DNA from: Shewanella gaetbuli
GTDB lineage: Bacteria; Pseudomonadota; Gammaproteobacteria; Enterobacterales; Shewanellaceae
Assembly (NCBI RefSeq): GCF_023284065.1
Contig: NZ_JAKIKP010000017.1
Span: 1 to 64,000, forward strand
Direction: 5' to 3'
DNA: 64,000 nucleotides
Part shown: piece after piece, positions 8,268 through 18,120 of the stretch
How positions within the stretch are numbered: the first letter of the stretch is position 1
Layout of the letters: every line of letters begins with the position of its first letter
Notes under the pieces: generated by a model
What the model saw: the letters and a program-made list of their open reading frames with translations, nothing else
Databases searched by the model: none
What the model was told of the DNA's origin: nothing
Translations under genes and position numbers: made by a program

Positions 8268-8744
8268 TTACTGAGAAAGCTGAATGCGTCGAACATTAAC
8301 AAAACCGACGGTGTCAGATTCTGACAAATCGACACTTTCTAACGTTAACCCTTTTTGCACAACAAGATCATGTAAATAGCTTAATAATGCATCAAAAGGC
8401 ACATCATCCATCCAAAGCTGAATTTTATTACCTTGAGGTTGCATGCGGGTAATTTCTAACGAATACTGGCCCGCTGTTTGATTTACGATTGAACTTAAAC
8501 TACCTCTGGCTTTAGGCGCAGAGCCTGAACTCTTTAATCCGGCAATTTTGTTTGCTGTTGTTTTAACATAACTTAATGTTTGTTGCGCTGAATTGTAGTT
8601 ACGCTCAGCCTCTTCCTGTGCCGCCGATATAGGCGACCAGATCCCCCAGTAAAGTATGCCAATAACCACAAATATGCCACAAGAACCCACCAGTTGCTGC
8701 TCTCTGAACTGTAACCCTTGCCACCAAATACGTAAGTTTTCCAT
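8268..8744 (-). CDS. gspM: Type II secretion protein GspM
   Basis: GspM is a bitopic inner-membrane protein that stabilises GspL and the secretion platform. The 158 residues comprise a short cytoplasmic start, one membrane helix (about 18-38), a probable coiled coil, and a small periplasmic ferredoxin-like domain. It starts one base after the gspL stop, so translation is probably coupled. Confidence 0.9.
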   Translation of the reverse strand: MENLRIWWQGLQFREQQLVGSCGIFVVIGILYWGIWSPISAAQEEAERNYNSAQQTLSYVKTTANKIAGLKSSGSAPKARGSLSSIVNQTAGQYSLEITRMQPQGNKIQLWMDDVPFDALLSYLHDLVVQKGLTLESVDLSESDTVGFVNVRRIQLSQ

Positions 8745-8745
8745 A

Positions 8746-9978
8746 TTATTTGCTCCTCAACGTTAAGGTGCTGGTTACATTATCTTCATTACTGTTCATT
8801 GCCCCGCCATCTAATTGATAATCTTTGGCAACCAACTCTTTAAACTTATCTAGTTGCTCATAATTATCTGCGACAACTTGCATACGTAATTCATTTCTAT
8901 TGGCATCAAAACGAATACTTGTGGGTTTCAATTGTGGAACTTGTTGGAACGAGGTTTTCAATGTGTCTAACATTTCAAAAAATGCGGCACCACCACCTTG
9001 CCCTTGCAAGCTACGTAAATGGCTGTCCATTTGTGAGCGGATATTCACAATACGATTTACACCTGGCGTAACCGATTTGAAAATCGATTCACTTTGAGCG
9101 CTAAGTGCTGCTGTTTGCTTGTTAAGTTGTGAAATACTCAAACCTTTATTCACCAACGCCAACACAATCACAACCGCAAATACAATGGCAGCATTACGCC
9201 ACAACATCAGATGCTTGCTGTACTCGCGCTTAGGCTTATATAAGCCTGATAATAAATTGACTGGTGCATTTAATATACCTTTTGCCAATACCATCATAGG
9301 TAAATCTAGCGGCTTTGAGGTCAGAATAAGATCATCAGTTTCAATTTGAATATCATCGCTATAACACGCAACATCAATAGCTTGCTGCTCATCTTGTTGT
9401 TCATCTTGTTGCTCAAGCTGTGAGTCAGCCACTAACTTAGGTAAGGCTAAATCAGCCCATGTTTTGGGTAAACTTAGCCCTGCTCCATTGCCGGTTCTGA
9501 GTAAGAATTCATCCCCAAAACTCATTATTGCCCAACGCGCTTCTTCAAGTGGTAACGCTAAGCAGTCTGGCACCATACACTTAGGTTTTAGCCCTGCATC
9601 AGTTAGCCACGCCAACCATTGTTGCATTTGCTCATGCTCAACCGCGATGACATTGACATTTTCGCCTTGACGAGTCCCCACCACAAAATGCATATCATCA
9701 ATATCGCTGGCGATGGACTCTTCTAACATAAAGGGCAAGGCTTTTAATGCTTGGCGTTGGTTGCTTTCAGGCACCGCAATTTGCGTTAAGGTCATGCTAG
9801 CGGCAGGGACTAACACATCAACAGGTCGATTGCCGGCTCGCTCTGATAAACTGGCAAGACTTTGTGCATCAGGTAATTCACCTGATGCGATAATTTCTTG
9901 CTCCTGCTCTGACCATACCAGCCACGAACATGAGTGCTCTGACGTTTTCCCTAATCGGATAAATAGCCTTTCAGACAC
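8746..9978 (-). CDS. gspL: Type II secretion protein GspL
   Basis: GspL couples the GspE ATPase to the inner-membrane platform through its actin-like cytoplasmic domain. Here that domain covers about residues 1-240; a membrane helix follows near 260-280 and then a periplasmic ferredoxin-like domain. A short Gln/Asp/Glu repeat (EQQDEQQDEQQ) near 190-200 sits in a linker and comes from small in-frame triplet repeats. The 410-residue length is normal. Confidence 0.93.
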   Translation of the reverse strand: MSERLFIRLGKTSEHSCSWLVWSEQEQEIIASGELPDAQSLASLSERAGNRPVDVLVPAASMTLTQIAVPESNQRQALKALPFMLEESIASDIDDMHFVVGTRQGENVNVIAVEHEQMQQWLAWLTDAGLKPKCMVPDCLALPLEEARWAIMSFGDEFLLRTGNGAGLSLPKTWADLALPKLVADSQLEQQDEQQDEQQAIDVACYSDDIQIETDDLILTSKPLDLPMMVLAKGILNAPVNLLSGLYKPKREYSKHLMLWRNAAIVFAVVIVLALVNKGLSISQLNKQTAALSAQSESIFKSVTPGVNRIVNIRSQMDSHLRSLQGQGGGAAFFEMLDTLKTSFQQVPQLKPTSIRFDANRNELRMQVVADNYEQLDKFKELVAKDYQLDGGAMNSNEDNVTSTLTLRSK

Positions 9979-10023
9979 TGTTTTTCTCCACCAATCTCAG
10001 CGCAACGAGCATTGAGTTTGTTA

Positions 10024-11013
10024 TTATTGTTGTCCACCGTATTGACGAGTGATCACATCTAAATTGTTACCACTGCGTTTTAATACGCTGTCCATTCTAA
10101 ATATTGCATTATCGACTTTGGCACCAGATCGTAATAAAAAGTAGTTACTGGTAATCACAAAGCTAGATTTTAAGTTGGCCTCAGCAGTAATACTTCTTAC
10201 TGATGAATTTTCCCAAAACTCTTCAATTGATTCAAAACCATCTGCAGGCCGCTGATTTATAATACTTTCAGCATCTGATATAGAAATTTGGTTATCCAAC
10301 ATTCCCACCATTAATGCTGCCTGCTCCACTTCGATGGTATTGACGTTTAATAATTGTCGGGTTTCACCCGGAATCGCACAAACATAAGGCAATAATGCCA
10401 AATAAATTTCTTGGTTAAAGCCTAACACTGCGCGTAATTCACTTCGATGTTGCATCAGTGTATTCGCGGCACGATAAGGTATTTTACGCGACTCATACTC
10501 TGCATCTTCAGCGCCATATGGGCTAGAAATCGAGTCTTCATCAATATAGTCTTTCAAAGTATGCGTGAGTCGTTCGGCGCTAAACTCATCCATACCGAGT
10601 GCGATTAGAAGCCCTTGAAACTGCTTAGCCGCTAAGGTCATTTTAGGTTGACCATTTTCGACCTCTTTGGACTCTTCTCCTACCGCATTCACATTAAAGC
10701 ACGTGCGCATATCTGATATTTCACCGGCAATTTCACCACCATCAACCGGAAATATCACATCTGCAAGTGCCCAATATTGTTGACGGTGAACAATATTACC
10801 GTCGGCATCTTCAAAATCTTGCTTTAACACTTTCATAGCAAGCTCTTCGCCTGAAAGCGCAAACCAATAGGCTTGATCATATTGTGCTAAATTCAGCGTT
10901 CGGCGCATCGATAATTGATTGCGGTTAGTAATATTAGTGGCGATGATCACCACCACAGCAACAATCAAAATGACCACAATCATGGCCACACCTTGTTGTT
11001 TACGCGGCCCCAT
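10024..11013 (-). CDS. gspK: Type II secretion minor pseudopilin GspK
   Basis: GspK is the largest minor pseudopilin and caps the pseudopilus tip with GspI and GspJ. The 329-residue product has a prepilin-type start (KQQGVAMIVVILIV) that, as usual for GspK, lacks the Glu at position +5. A large globular domain follows. Its start overlaps the gspJ stop by one base. Processing needs a prepilin peptidase, which is not in this window. Confidence 0.93.
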   Translation of the reverse strand: MGPRKQQGVAMIVVILIVAVVVIIATNITNRNQLSMRRTLNLAQYDQAYWFALSGEELAMKVLKQDFEDADGNIVHRQQYWALADVIFPVDGGEIAGEISDMRTCFNVNAVGEESKEVENGQPKMTLAAKQFQGLLIALGMDEFSAERLTHTLKDYIDEDSISSPYGAEDAEYESRKIPYRAANTLMQHRSELRAVLGFNQEIYLALLPYVCAIPGETRQLLNVNTIEVEQAALMVGMLDNQISISDAESIINQRPADGFESIEEFWENSSVRSITAEANLKSSFVITSNYFLLRSGAKVDNAIFRMDSVLKRSGNNLDVITRQYGGQQ

Positions 11014-11750
11014 TAGTTATTACCACCTGTGGCACTATTACCGTTGCCGGTATTCTCATTTTCGTCTTCACTACCGTCTTCGCTTTCATTACCATTGCCG
11101 TTATTACCGCTATTTTGGTCGTCAGAAGTTGGTGCTGATGCGCCTTTAGGCAGTAAAAACTGTCGTTGGATCTTACCTAATCCTTCAAGTTCAATTTCTA
11201 TAGCTATGCCTCTTGGCATAGTAGAACCATCGGTTTTGCGTTCCCATTTATCATTAATATAAAACGAATACTCAACCGAAATAACATTTTCAATAATTAA
11301 GGTTTTTAAGGGTTCCTCACCGGTTACAGGTTCTGGATACGGATAATACCAGCGCTCCAAACGTCCTTCCTGAACCACGTAAGCCACTGACTGAATGCTT
11401 CCTCTAGGTAAAATACCGTCAGGGTTTAACCACCCCAAACGATAAAAAATCAGTGCTTCAGTTTCTGAATCGAGTAAGTCATCACCAGTTTGAAAATAAT
11501 TACTGCTGCGCTCACCGTCAAACCCACGAAAAGTGCGCGCAACCATTTGCCCTAAGTCACGCTCAATGGCACCAAAACCTTGTTGCAACGCTTTCAATCG
11601 AACCGAAAAAGCTTTAGTGGCTTCGTCATTTTTCATTACCGTCGATAGTACTGAATTGGCCGCCAGACCTATCATGGCAAAAATCGCAATGGCCACTAGC
11701 ATCTCTAGTAGCGTGAAGCCGCTATTGGCTTTAGTTGCGTTTGTGAACAT
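11013..11750 (-). CDS. gspJ: Type II secretion minor pseudopilin GspJ
   Basis: The 245-residue minor pseudopilin has the cleavage motif G-FTLLEMLVA near residue 11 and then a hydrophobic helix. It forms the tip complex with GspI and GspK. The last 35 or so residues are an Asn/Gly/Glu/Asp/Ser low-complexity tail (for example GNNGNGNESEDGSEDENEN) that the conserved fold does not require. The gene overlaps gspI by 20 bases and gspK by one. Confidence 0.92.
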   Translation of the reverse strand: MFTNATKANSGFTLLEMLVAIAIFAMIGLAANSVLSTVMKNDEATKAFSVRLKALQQGFGAIERDLGQMVARTFRGFDGERSSNYFQTGDDLLDSETEALIFYRLGWLNPDGILPRGSIQSVAYVVQEGRLERWYYPYPEPVTGEEPLKTLIIENVISVEYSFYINDKWERKTDGSTMPRGIAIEIELEGLGKIQRQFLLPKGASAPTSDDQNSGNNGNGNESEDGSEDENENTGNGNSATGGNN

Positions 11751-12099
11751 AACTACTCACTTGGGCAACAATATTTTTAAAGCGTTCATCTTTGCTGACG
11801 CTAATACGTATCATTCTAAAATTGTCATCAGTGGTTTTAATCACCTCTTGCCGCCAAAACCAATCTTCACCAGCAAATTCAACTTCACCGTCTTTATTAC
11901 CCAGCTCAGGAAAAGCTTCAGGTAACCTAGCTTCCACCATACGATTGCTGGCTAGCCATTGTCCTAACGTGCGCTCTTCTAATATGGGCATATTAGTCAT
12001 TTGCTCGCCCAAGCTCTTAGTGACAGAAACCGCGGCAATAGAAAAAACGGCTAATGCCACAATCACTTCGAGTAAGGTCATGCCTTTTGCGTTATTCAT
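11731..12099 (-). CDS. gspI: Type II secretion minor pseudopilin GspI
   Basis: The 122-residue minor pseudopilin starts MNNAKG-MTLLEVIVALAVFS, a classical type IV prepilin motif cleaved after Gly6, with Glu at +5. GspI nucleates the pseudopilus tip. Overlaps with gspH (8 bases) and gspJ (20 bases) suggest translational coupling. Confidence 0.93.
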   Translation of the reverse strand: MNNAKGMTLLEVIVALAVFSIAAVSVTKSLGEQMTNMPILEERTLGQWLASNRMVEARLPEAFPELGNKDGEVEFAGEDWFWRQEVIKTTDDNFRMIRISVSKDERFKNIVAQVSSYVHKRN

Positions 12100-12664
12100 C
12101 GATAAAACCTAATGATAAACGCCCAATGGCGTCACCCACCACCACAACATCTATAGGAGTACGATTCTCGTTTACGGTCATAAAGGTCAACTCAAATGGC
12201 GTCACTTCACCACTGGGAAATAGCAAAATTTGCGGCTCTGGATTTTTGCGTTTCTCTTCTTCCGTTTTTTCATCAATGAAAGGCTCATCAAACCAAGAGT
12301 CTTGATCTTCGTCTTCTTGGTCTAACGGCATTCCATCAAGGAGCAAATCGAGTTTTATTCCCGGCTCTAATTCATGTACGGCCAAATGTTTGTCGTCTTC
12401 AATAGTCACCCATTTACCGTCCTCATAGGCCACAAATTGGTATTGGGTGTCTTCCACCACAATGCCAATAAACTGGCCACTTAACACGGTTTCATCAAGC
12501 ACTAACTCAGCTGCGGCAATAAAGCGTTTAGCTTGTTTATTCAAGGTTTGCTCTGGCCCTGCACTGCTCATAGAAATGGTTACTGCTGATGCAGCAAGCC
12601 CCATAAGCAATGCAACCAGCAAGACTTCTAATAAAGTAAAACCTGCTTGACAGTGTTTATTCAT
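12092..12664 (-). CDS. gspH: Type II secretion minor pseudopilin GspH
   Basis: The 190-residue protein has the prepilin motif QAG-FTLLEVLLVALLMG near residue 8, then a GspH-type beta-rich domain. It links the tip complex to the GspG shaft. An acidic insert around residues 105-140 (DQEDEDQDSWFDEP and EKTEEEKRK) is a surface-loop type feature. It starts three bases after gspG. Confidence 0.92.
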   Translation of the reverse strand: MNKHCQAGFTLLEVLLVALLMGLAASAVTISMSSAGPEQTLNKQAKRFIAAAELVLDETVLSGQFIGIVVEDTQYQFVAYEDGKWVTIEDDKHLAVHELEPGIKLDLLLDGMPLDQEDEDQDSWFDEPFIDEKTEEEKRKNPEPQILLFPSGEVTPFELTFMTVNENRTPIDVVVVGDAIGRLSLGFIDE

Positions 12665-12667
12665 GGT

Positions 12668-13102
12668 TTATTGGAAATCTTGTAGATTCCAGTTACCAAT
12701 ATCATCTTCAGTACCTGGTTGGCCATCTGGGCCTGCGGTAAAGATGTCTAATCGACTGTTTTCACCCGGGCTTAATAATAAATAGTCATTGCGCCATGGG
12801 TCTTGTGGTAAACGTTTTACGTAGCCACCGTCACGGTAATTACGAGGCTCAGGTGAAGACGATGGCTTTTGGACCAAGGCTTCTAAACCTTGTTCTGTTG
12901 TTGGGTATACGCCGTTGTCTAATCGATACATATCAAGCGCATTTTCTAATGCCACAATGTCAGAAACAGCTTTCTGTTGATCGGCCTTATCTTTGTTGCC
13001 CATTAAGTTAGGTACGACCATAGAAGCCAAAATACCTAAAATCACAATAACCACCATGACTTCTAGTAAGGTAAAACCACGTTGTTTATTTTGTTTTTGC
13101 AT
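12668..13102 (-). CDS. gspG: Type II secretion major pseudopilin GspG
   Basis: GspG polymerises into the pseudopilus that pushes substrates through the secretin. The 144-residue product begins MQKQNKQRG-FTLLEVMVVIVILGIL, the strongest prepilin motif of the set, cleaved after Gly9. The C-terminal part keeps the calcium-site pattern of major pseudopilins (PWRNDY, GPDGQPGTEDDIGNW). Confidence 0.96.
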   Translation of the reverse strand: MQKQNKQRGFTLLEVMVVIVILGILASMVVPNLMGNKDKADQQKAVSDIVALENALDMYRLDNGVYPTTEQGLEALVQKPSSSPEPRNYRDGGYVKRLPQDPWRNDYLLLSPGENSRLDIFTAGPDGQPGTEDDIGNWNLQDFQ

Positions 13103-13178
13103 TAAATACTTCCTCTAAAAACAAGATTGATGTTTGGGTGTAGTAATGGGATTGCCGATATCGATGGGCGAATCGTCA

Positions 13179-14411
13179 TTAACCACTGATTAAATTATTT
13201 AACTCTAAAATTGGTTGTAAAATTGCCATCACGATAAACAGCACAACACCCGCCATGCTCACAACAAGTAACGGCTCAAATACACCCAGGGCAATATTAA
13301 CGTTTGATTCAAATTCACGGTCTTGGTTATCGGCCGCACGCTCTAACATATCTTCCAACTGGCCACTTTTCTCACCCGAGGCAATCATGTAAAGCATCAT
13401 GGCAGGGAACAACTTGGTATTGGTTAATGCGGCGCCTAAACTGGTACCTTCTCGAACTCTAGCGGTGGCCTCATCAACAGCGGCACGCACCTTTACGTTT
13501 TGTAGCACTTCACTTGAAATTTTCATTCCATCTAATAATGGTACTGAGCTGGCTGATAAAATACTTAACGTTCGCGCAAATCGAGCGGTATTGATACTTT
13601 TACTCACATTGCCAACCACGGGCATTTGCAGTAGCAGCGTGTCATATTTCATCCGAACTGAAGGGGTTTTAAGTAGACGCTTGAAAACCACAATTAACCC
13701 AAAAATCACCCCTAAAACAATAAAACCATAGTGTTGCACAAAGTCTGAAGCAACAATTAGAAATTGAGTTGTGCCCGGTAGCTCTTGCCCCATATGTTCA
13801 AACTGGCCAACCACTTTAGGCACAACGGCGGCTAACAGTACGGCAATAACCGATATTGCCACTGTGGTAAGTACTGCGGGGTAAATCATGGCTTGGGTCA
13901 ATTTTGACTTCAGCTGTTGGCGGCGTTCGGTGTAATCTGCTAAACGATTTAATACCACTTCTAAATGGCCAGACTTTTCGCCCGACGCCACCATAGCGCG
14001 ATATAAGTCATCAAAAACATGGGGGAATTCAGCCATCGAATCAGCAAGGCTATAGCCTTCAACGACCCGAGAGCGAACCGCCATCACCATATTACCCAAA
14101 CGAGCTTTTTCAGACTGTTGACCAACCGCTTTTAGCGCTTCTTCAATGGGTAATCCGGCGGCAACCAAAGTGGCAATTTGGCGAGTAATAAGCGCAAGCT
14201 CAGCAACTGAAATACGCTTTTTAAATAAGTTAGCCAAACTGAAGCCGCCACGTTGTGCGCGGGCTTCCTTTTCACTCACTTGTTGTATTTCAATCGGCAT
14301 TAACCGTTGCTCGCGCAACTGGCTACGGGCATGACGTGCTGAGTCAGCTTCAATCACGCCTTTTTGTTGTTTGCCTTTGGTATCAAGGGCTTTGTATTCA
14401 AACGCTGCCAT
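13179..14411 (-). CDS. gspF: Type II secretion inner-membrane platform protein GspF
   Basis: GspF is the polytopic core of the platform and is homologous to PilC. The 410-residue protein has two GspF domains (about 70-195 and 275-395), each with the GEKSG motif, and three membrane helices near 170-195, 220-243 and 378-400. It follows gspE by three bases and precedes gspG with a 76-base gap that may give gspG extra initiation. Confidence 0.95.
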   Translation of the reverse strand: MAAFEYKALDTKGKQQKGVIEADSARHARSQLREQRLMPIEIQQVSEKEARAQRGGFSLANLFKKRISVAELALITRQIATLVAAGLPIEEALKAVGQQSEKARLGNMVMAVRSRVVEGYSLADSMAEFPHVFDDLYRAMVASGEKSGHLEVVLNRLADYTERRQQLKSKLTQAMIYPAVLTTVAISVIAVLLAAVVPKVVGQFEHMGQELPGTTQFLIVASDFVQHYGFIVLGVIFGLIVVFKRLLKTPSVRMKYDTLLLQMPVVGNVSKSINTARFARTLSILSASSVPLLDGMKISSEVLQNVKVRAAVDEATARVREGTSLGAALTNTKLFPAMMLYMIASGEKSGQLEDMLERAADNQDREFESNVNIALGVFEPLLVVSMAGVVLFIVMAILQPILELNNLISG

Positions 14412-14414
14412 TGA

Positions 14415-15968
14415 TTATTCCTCGCGTGTCACACGTAATACTTCTTCTAATGTGGTCACGCCTGCAAGTACTTTGCTCATCCCATCATGACGAATACTTG
14501 GAATAGTTTTGCGGACATACTTTTCAATGGCTAACTCACCACGACCACCATGGATCAATTCACGTACGTTGTCATCAACTACTAATAGCTCATGAATACC
14601 TGTTCGGCCTTTATAGCCGTTATGACCACAAGCTTTACAGCCTACAGCACGATATATTTGCGTGGTGTCGTTGACGGTAATACCTAACAACTCACGTTCT
14701 CTGTCATCCGGCTCATGGGCTTCTTTACAGCTTGGGCAAAGTGTACGAATGAGTCGCTGTGCTAATACGCCTAGCAAACTTGATGAGACTAAGAAAGGCT
14801 CAACGCCCATATCTTGTAAACGTGTAATTGCACCAGATGCGGTATTGGTATGCAAAGTAGAAATCACTAAGTGACCGGTTAACGAGGCTTGAACCGCAAT
14901 TTGTGCTGTTTCTAAGTCACGGATTTCACCAATCATGACTACGTCAGGGTCTTGACGTAAAATGGCACGTAAGCCACGGGCAAAGGTCATATCAACTTTG
15001 GTGTTCACCTGCGTTTGACCAATACCTTCAAGTTCGTACTCAATAGGATCTTCTACGGTAAGAATATTGGTATCTTTTGAATTAATTTCAGTTAAGCCGG
15101 CATATAGGGTGGTACTTTTACCTGAACCTGTCGGGCCAGTAACCAAGATAATTCCATGAGGTTTTCGAATAAGCTGCTCGAATGTCTCCTGAATACTTGG
15201 TGTCATACCTAATTGCAGTAAATCTAAGTTACCGGTGTTTTTGTCAAGCAAACGCATTACCACGCGCTCACCATGACTTGACGGCATGGTCGATACACGC
15301 ACATCAACAGCACGACCCGCAATACGCAGTGAAATACGACCGTCTTGAGGTACACGTTTTTCAGCAATATCCAATCGTGCCATAACCTTAATACGCGAAA
15401 CTAACAAAGACGATAGCTTACGATTGGGTTTAAGAACTTCTTTTAACACGCCATCAATTCTGAAACGGACAACTAATTGTTTTTCGTAGGTTTCAACGTG
15501 AATATCTGACGCTTCTTCTTTAATCGCTTCTGACAATAAGGCATTAATTAACTTAATAATAGGTGCGTCATCATCACCTTCTAACAGATCCTCTGTTTGA
15601 GGAAGCTCTTCAGCCAAGGTAAACAAGTCCATTTCATTACCAATATCTTCCATCAGCTGCTGCGCCTCTGATGAATTTGCTTGGTAAGCTTGGGTTAATT
15701 TAGCCTCAAAAGCAGCGGGTTCTAATTTAAATAACGGTAAATCTTGGCCGGTATAACGTCGAGCCTCTAACATTGCCGCCAGCGGTGTCGTATCGGTATA
15801 AAACAACGCAAGCTGGTCATCTTGCATCGCTAATACTAGCTGGTAGCGGTGTGAAAAAGTAAAAGGCAGGCGCTCTTTACTGTTGGAGTGGAAAACTTCA
15901 TCGCCTTCCACTTCCATCGCCAACTCTTGTGATACCTGCGTTAAAGGTTCAGCGGTTAAATCAGTCAT
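14415..15968 (-). CDS. gspE: Type II secretion ATPase GspE
   Basis: GspE is the cytoplasmic hexameric ATPase powering pseudopilus assembly. The 517-residue protein has Walker A GPTGSGKST (278-286), an Asp box and Walker B (DPDVVMIGEIRD near 341), a His box, and the tetracysteine zinc motif formed by CPSC and CKAC near 415-460. The start overlaps the gspD stop by eight bases. The N-terminal 100 residues bind GspL in characterised systems. Confidence 0.96.
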   Translation of the reverse strand: MTDLTAEPLTQVSQELAMEVEGDEVFHSNSKERLPFTFSHRYQLVLAMQDDQLALFYTDTTPLAAMLEARRYTGQDLPLFKLEPAAFEAKLTQAYQANSSEAQQLMEDIGNEMDLFTLAEELPQTEDLLEGDDDAPIIKLINALLSEAIKEEASDIHVETYEKQLVVRFRIDGVLKEVLKPNRKLSSLLVSRIKVMARLDIAEKRVPQDGRISLRIAGRAVDVRVSTMPSSHGERVVMRLLDKNTGNLDLLQLGMTPSIQETFEQLIRKPHGIILVTGPTGSGKSTTLYAGLTEINSKDTNILTVEDPIEYELEGIGQTQVNTKVDMTFARGLRAILRQDPDVVMIGEIRDLETAQIAVQASLTGHLVISTLHTNTASGAITRLQDMGVEPFLVSSSLLGVLAQRLIRTLCPSCKEAHEPDDRERELLGITVNDTTQIYRAVGCKACGHNGYKGRTGIHELLVVDDNVRELIHGGRGELAIEKYVRKTIPSIRHDGMSKVLAGVTTLEEVLRVTREE

Positions 15969-18093
15969 CGGTATTCTCGCTTACTTCCGCACCTTGACGA
16001 TCTTTTTCTTTGCTTTCGCTAATGGTTTTTAAGGTTGAATCAGTTTCACGCATTTGTGTTTCTAATCCTTTACCACTTTTGTAACGCTCTAATACGGCAT
16101 TTACAGAGTCTGGAACGTATTCGTCTTGGTTCCACTCTTCAAGTACAGGGACTTGCGTATTAGGCATTAAGTTAACACCACGCTCTTGCTGTTCAATCTG
16201 CAATGCACGGAAGTAGTTATACTTTCTACCCGCAATACCTTCCATTGTTATACCGTCACGAATAATGGTCGGCTTGATAAATACCATCAGGTTTTTCTTT
16301 TTCTTACCGCTTGAAGACGACTTGAATAAATGACCAATAATCGGAATATCACCTAAGAAAGGTACTTTTTGGACACTTTCTTGTACTTCTTCGTTAATTA
16401 ATCCACCTAGTACCACAATCTGGCCTGAGTCGGCCATCACGGTAGTGGTTAAACGACGCGTTGCAAAAGTAACGTCAACACCGGTTTTACCATTAATACC
16501 TGATACTTCTTGTTCGATGGTTAATTTAACCGACGTACCTTCGTTAATTTGTGGCACAACTTTTAATTTAACACCCACTTCTTTACGTTCAACGGTTTGG
16601 AACGGGTTGCTGTTACCATTACTTGAGTTTTGGCTACCGGTTAAAATAGGGACTTCGTCACCCACAATAAACGAGGCTTCTTGGTTATCTAGGGTGGTAA
16701 TAGAAGGTGTTGCAAGTACGTTTGAGTTGGTGTCAGAGGAAACCGCTTGTATAAGCGCACCAAAGTCGCCCATTGCCACGCCCCATGCCATACCGTTTAC
16801 TTTACCTAGCGCTTGAGCCAGTAAGGTAATGTCACCACGAGTATCAGGGTTTTCGGTACAAATAGTGCCATCACAGACCTTCGAACCTTCTTCACCCTGG
16901 GCATTCCAAATACCCGCACCAATTTCGCCAATCGTTGGACCTAAGTTATTAAACTGGGTACCACCACCGGCTTCTGTTGCCCACTGGATACCAAAGCCAA
17001 CATCATCGCCTTCTGAAACTTCTACAATAATCGCTTCAACTAATACTTGAGCACGACGAATATCTAATTGGTTTATCACGCTTTCAATGGTGCGTAGTTG
17101 ATCTGGCTCAGCGCTGATCACAAGGGCATTAGTGTCGGTATGCGCCATAATGTTAATTTCATTACGACGTTTGCCACCACTACTTTGCTGGCCAGACTCT
17201 TGACCGCCTTCTAGACGCTCAGCAAAACCGGTTAGCACTTCCACTAAATCTTCTGCGTTAGCGTAACGTAAATATCTTACTTTGGTGTTACCCGTATTGG
17301 CTTGCTCAGCATCTAAACGCTTAATTAATTCAACAACGCGTTGGCGGCTTTTTTCATCACCACTAACCACAACAGCATTAATACGTTCATCTGCCACCAC
17401 CTTAGGGGCTTGCCCTGGAAGCTGTGCCTGATTTGCACTTGAGCGATAAAGGGTGTCAATAATACGAACAATTTCACCCGCTGAAGCAAACTCTAACGAC
17501 ACCACTTGTACTGCTGTATCGCCCTGTTTATCGACTCGGCGAACAATATCAACTAGCTTGTTCACTACTGCCGCACGACCTGAAATCATCAATACGTTAG
17601 ATGGATCGTAGTTCACGACGTTACCGCCACCAGCGTTATCATTTAATTGACGTAATAGCGGGGCAAGTTGCTTAGCTTCAGTGTTATAAAGTGCCACAAT
17701 GCGGGTCACCATTTCGTCACCTAACCCTGGGGTAGAGTCGTCAGCAACGCGAATAGCCGCCGTTTTTGCATCTTTATCTTTAATGACTTTAATGACGTTG
17801 TTTTCCATTTCAACAACGGCATAACCATAAACTTGTAATACGTTTAAAAAGAATTGGTAGTATTGCTCATCATTCAATAAGTCATAACTACGAACATTAA
17901 TTTTTCCACGAACAGTTGGATCAACAATAATGGTTCTATTGAGGTTTTTACCGACAATATTAATGAACTCTTGAATATCTGTGCCTTTAAAGTTGGCAGC
18001 ATATTGTTCCGACCAAGCACCATATGAGGCAAGCATGGCAGCACTTGCCAGCATACCCGCAATAATCTTGTGTCGAAGCCCTTTGTTATTCAT
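15961..18093 (-). CDS. gspD: Type II secretion outer-membrane secretin GspD
   Basis: GspD forms the multimeric outer-membrane channel. The 710-residue protein has a signal peptide (about 1-28, ending ASYGAWS-EQ), periplasmic N0-N3 domains (about 30-330) and the secretin domain with VPILTGS and GGLINEEV segments before the C-terminal S-domain region. No gspS pilotin gene is beside it, so the pilotin may be elsewhere. Confidence 0.96.
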   Translation of the reverse strand: MNNKGLRHKIIAGMLASAAMLASYGAWSEQYAANFKGTDIQEFINIVGKNLNRTIIVDPTVRGKINVRSYDLLNDEQYYQFFLNVLQVYGYAVVEMENNVIKVIKDKDAKTAAIRVADDSTPGLGDEMVTRIVALYNTEAKQLAPLLRQLNDNAGGGNVVNYDPSNVLMISGRAAVVNKLVDIVRRVDKQGDTAVQVVSLEFASAGEIVRIIDTLYRSSANQAQLPGQAPKVVADERINAVVVSGDEKSRQRVVELIKRLDAEQANTGNTKVRYLRYANAEDLVEVLTGFAERLEGGQESGQQSSGGKRRNEINIMAHTDTNALVISAEPDQLRTIESVINQLDIRRAQVLVEAIIVEVSEGDDVGFGIQWATEAGGGTQFNNLGPTIGEIGAGIWNAQGEEGSKVCDGTICTENPDTRGDITLLAQALGKVNGMAWGVAMGDFGALIQAVSSDTNSNVLATPSITTLDNQEASFIVGDEVPILTGSQNSSNGNSNPFQTVERKEVGVKLKVVPQINEGTSVKLTIEQEVSGINGKTGVDVTFATRRLTTTVMADSGQIVVLGGLINEEVQESVQKVPFLGDIPIIGHLFKSSSSGKKKKNLMVFIKPTIIRDGITMEGIAGRKYNYFRALQIEQQERGVNLMPNTQVPVLEEWNQDEYVPDSVNAVLERYKSGKGLETQMRETDSTLKTISESKEKDRQGAEVSENTDD

Positions 18094-18120
18094 TATTTTA
18101 TTTCCCCTAATGCCACTTCA

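Noticed and set aside
9360..9420. Triplet repeats in gspL as a phase-variable tract
   Set aside because: The units are multiples of three and imperfect, so length changes would only add or remove Gln, Asp and Glu in a linker and not switch the gene.
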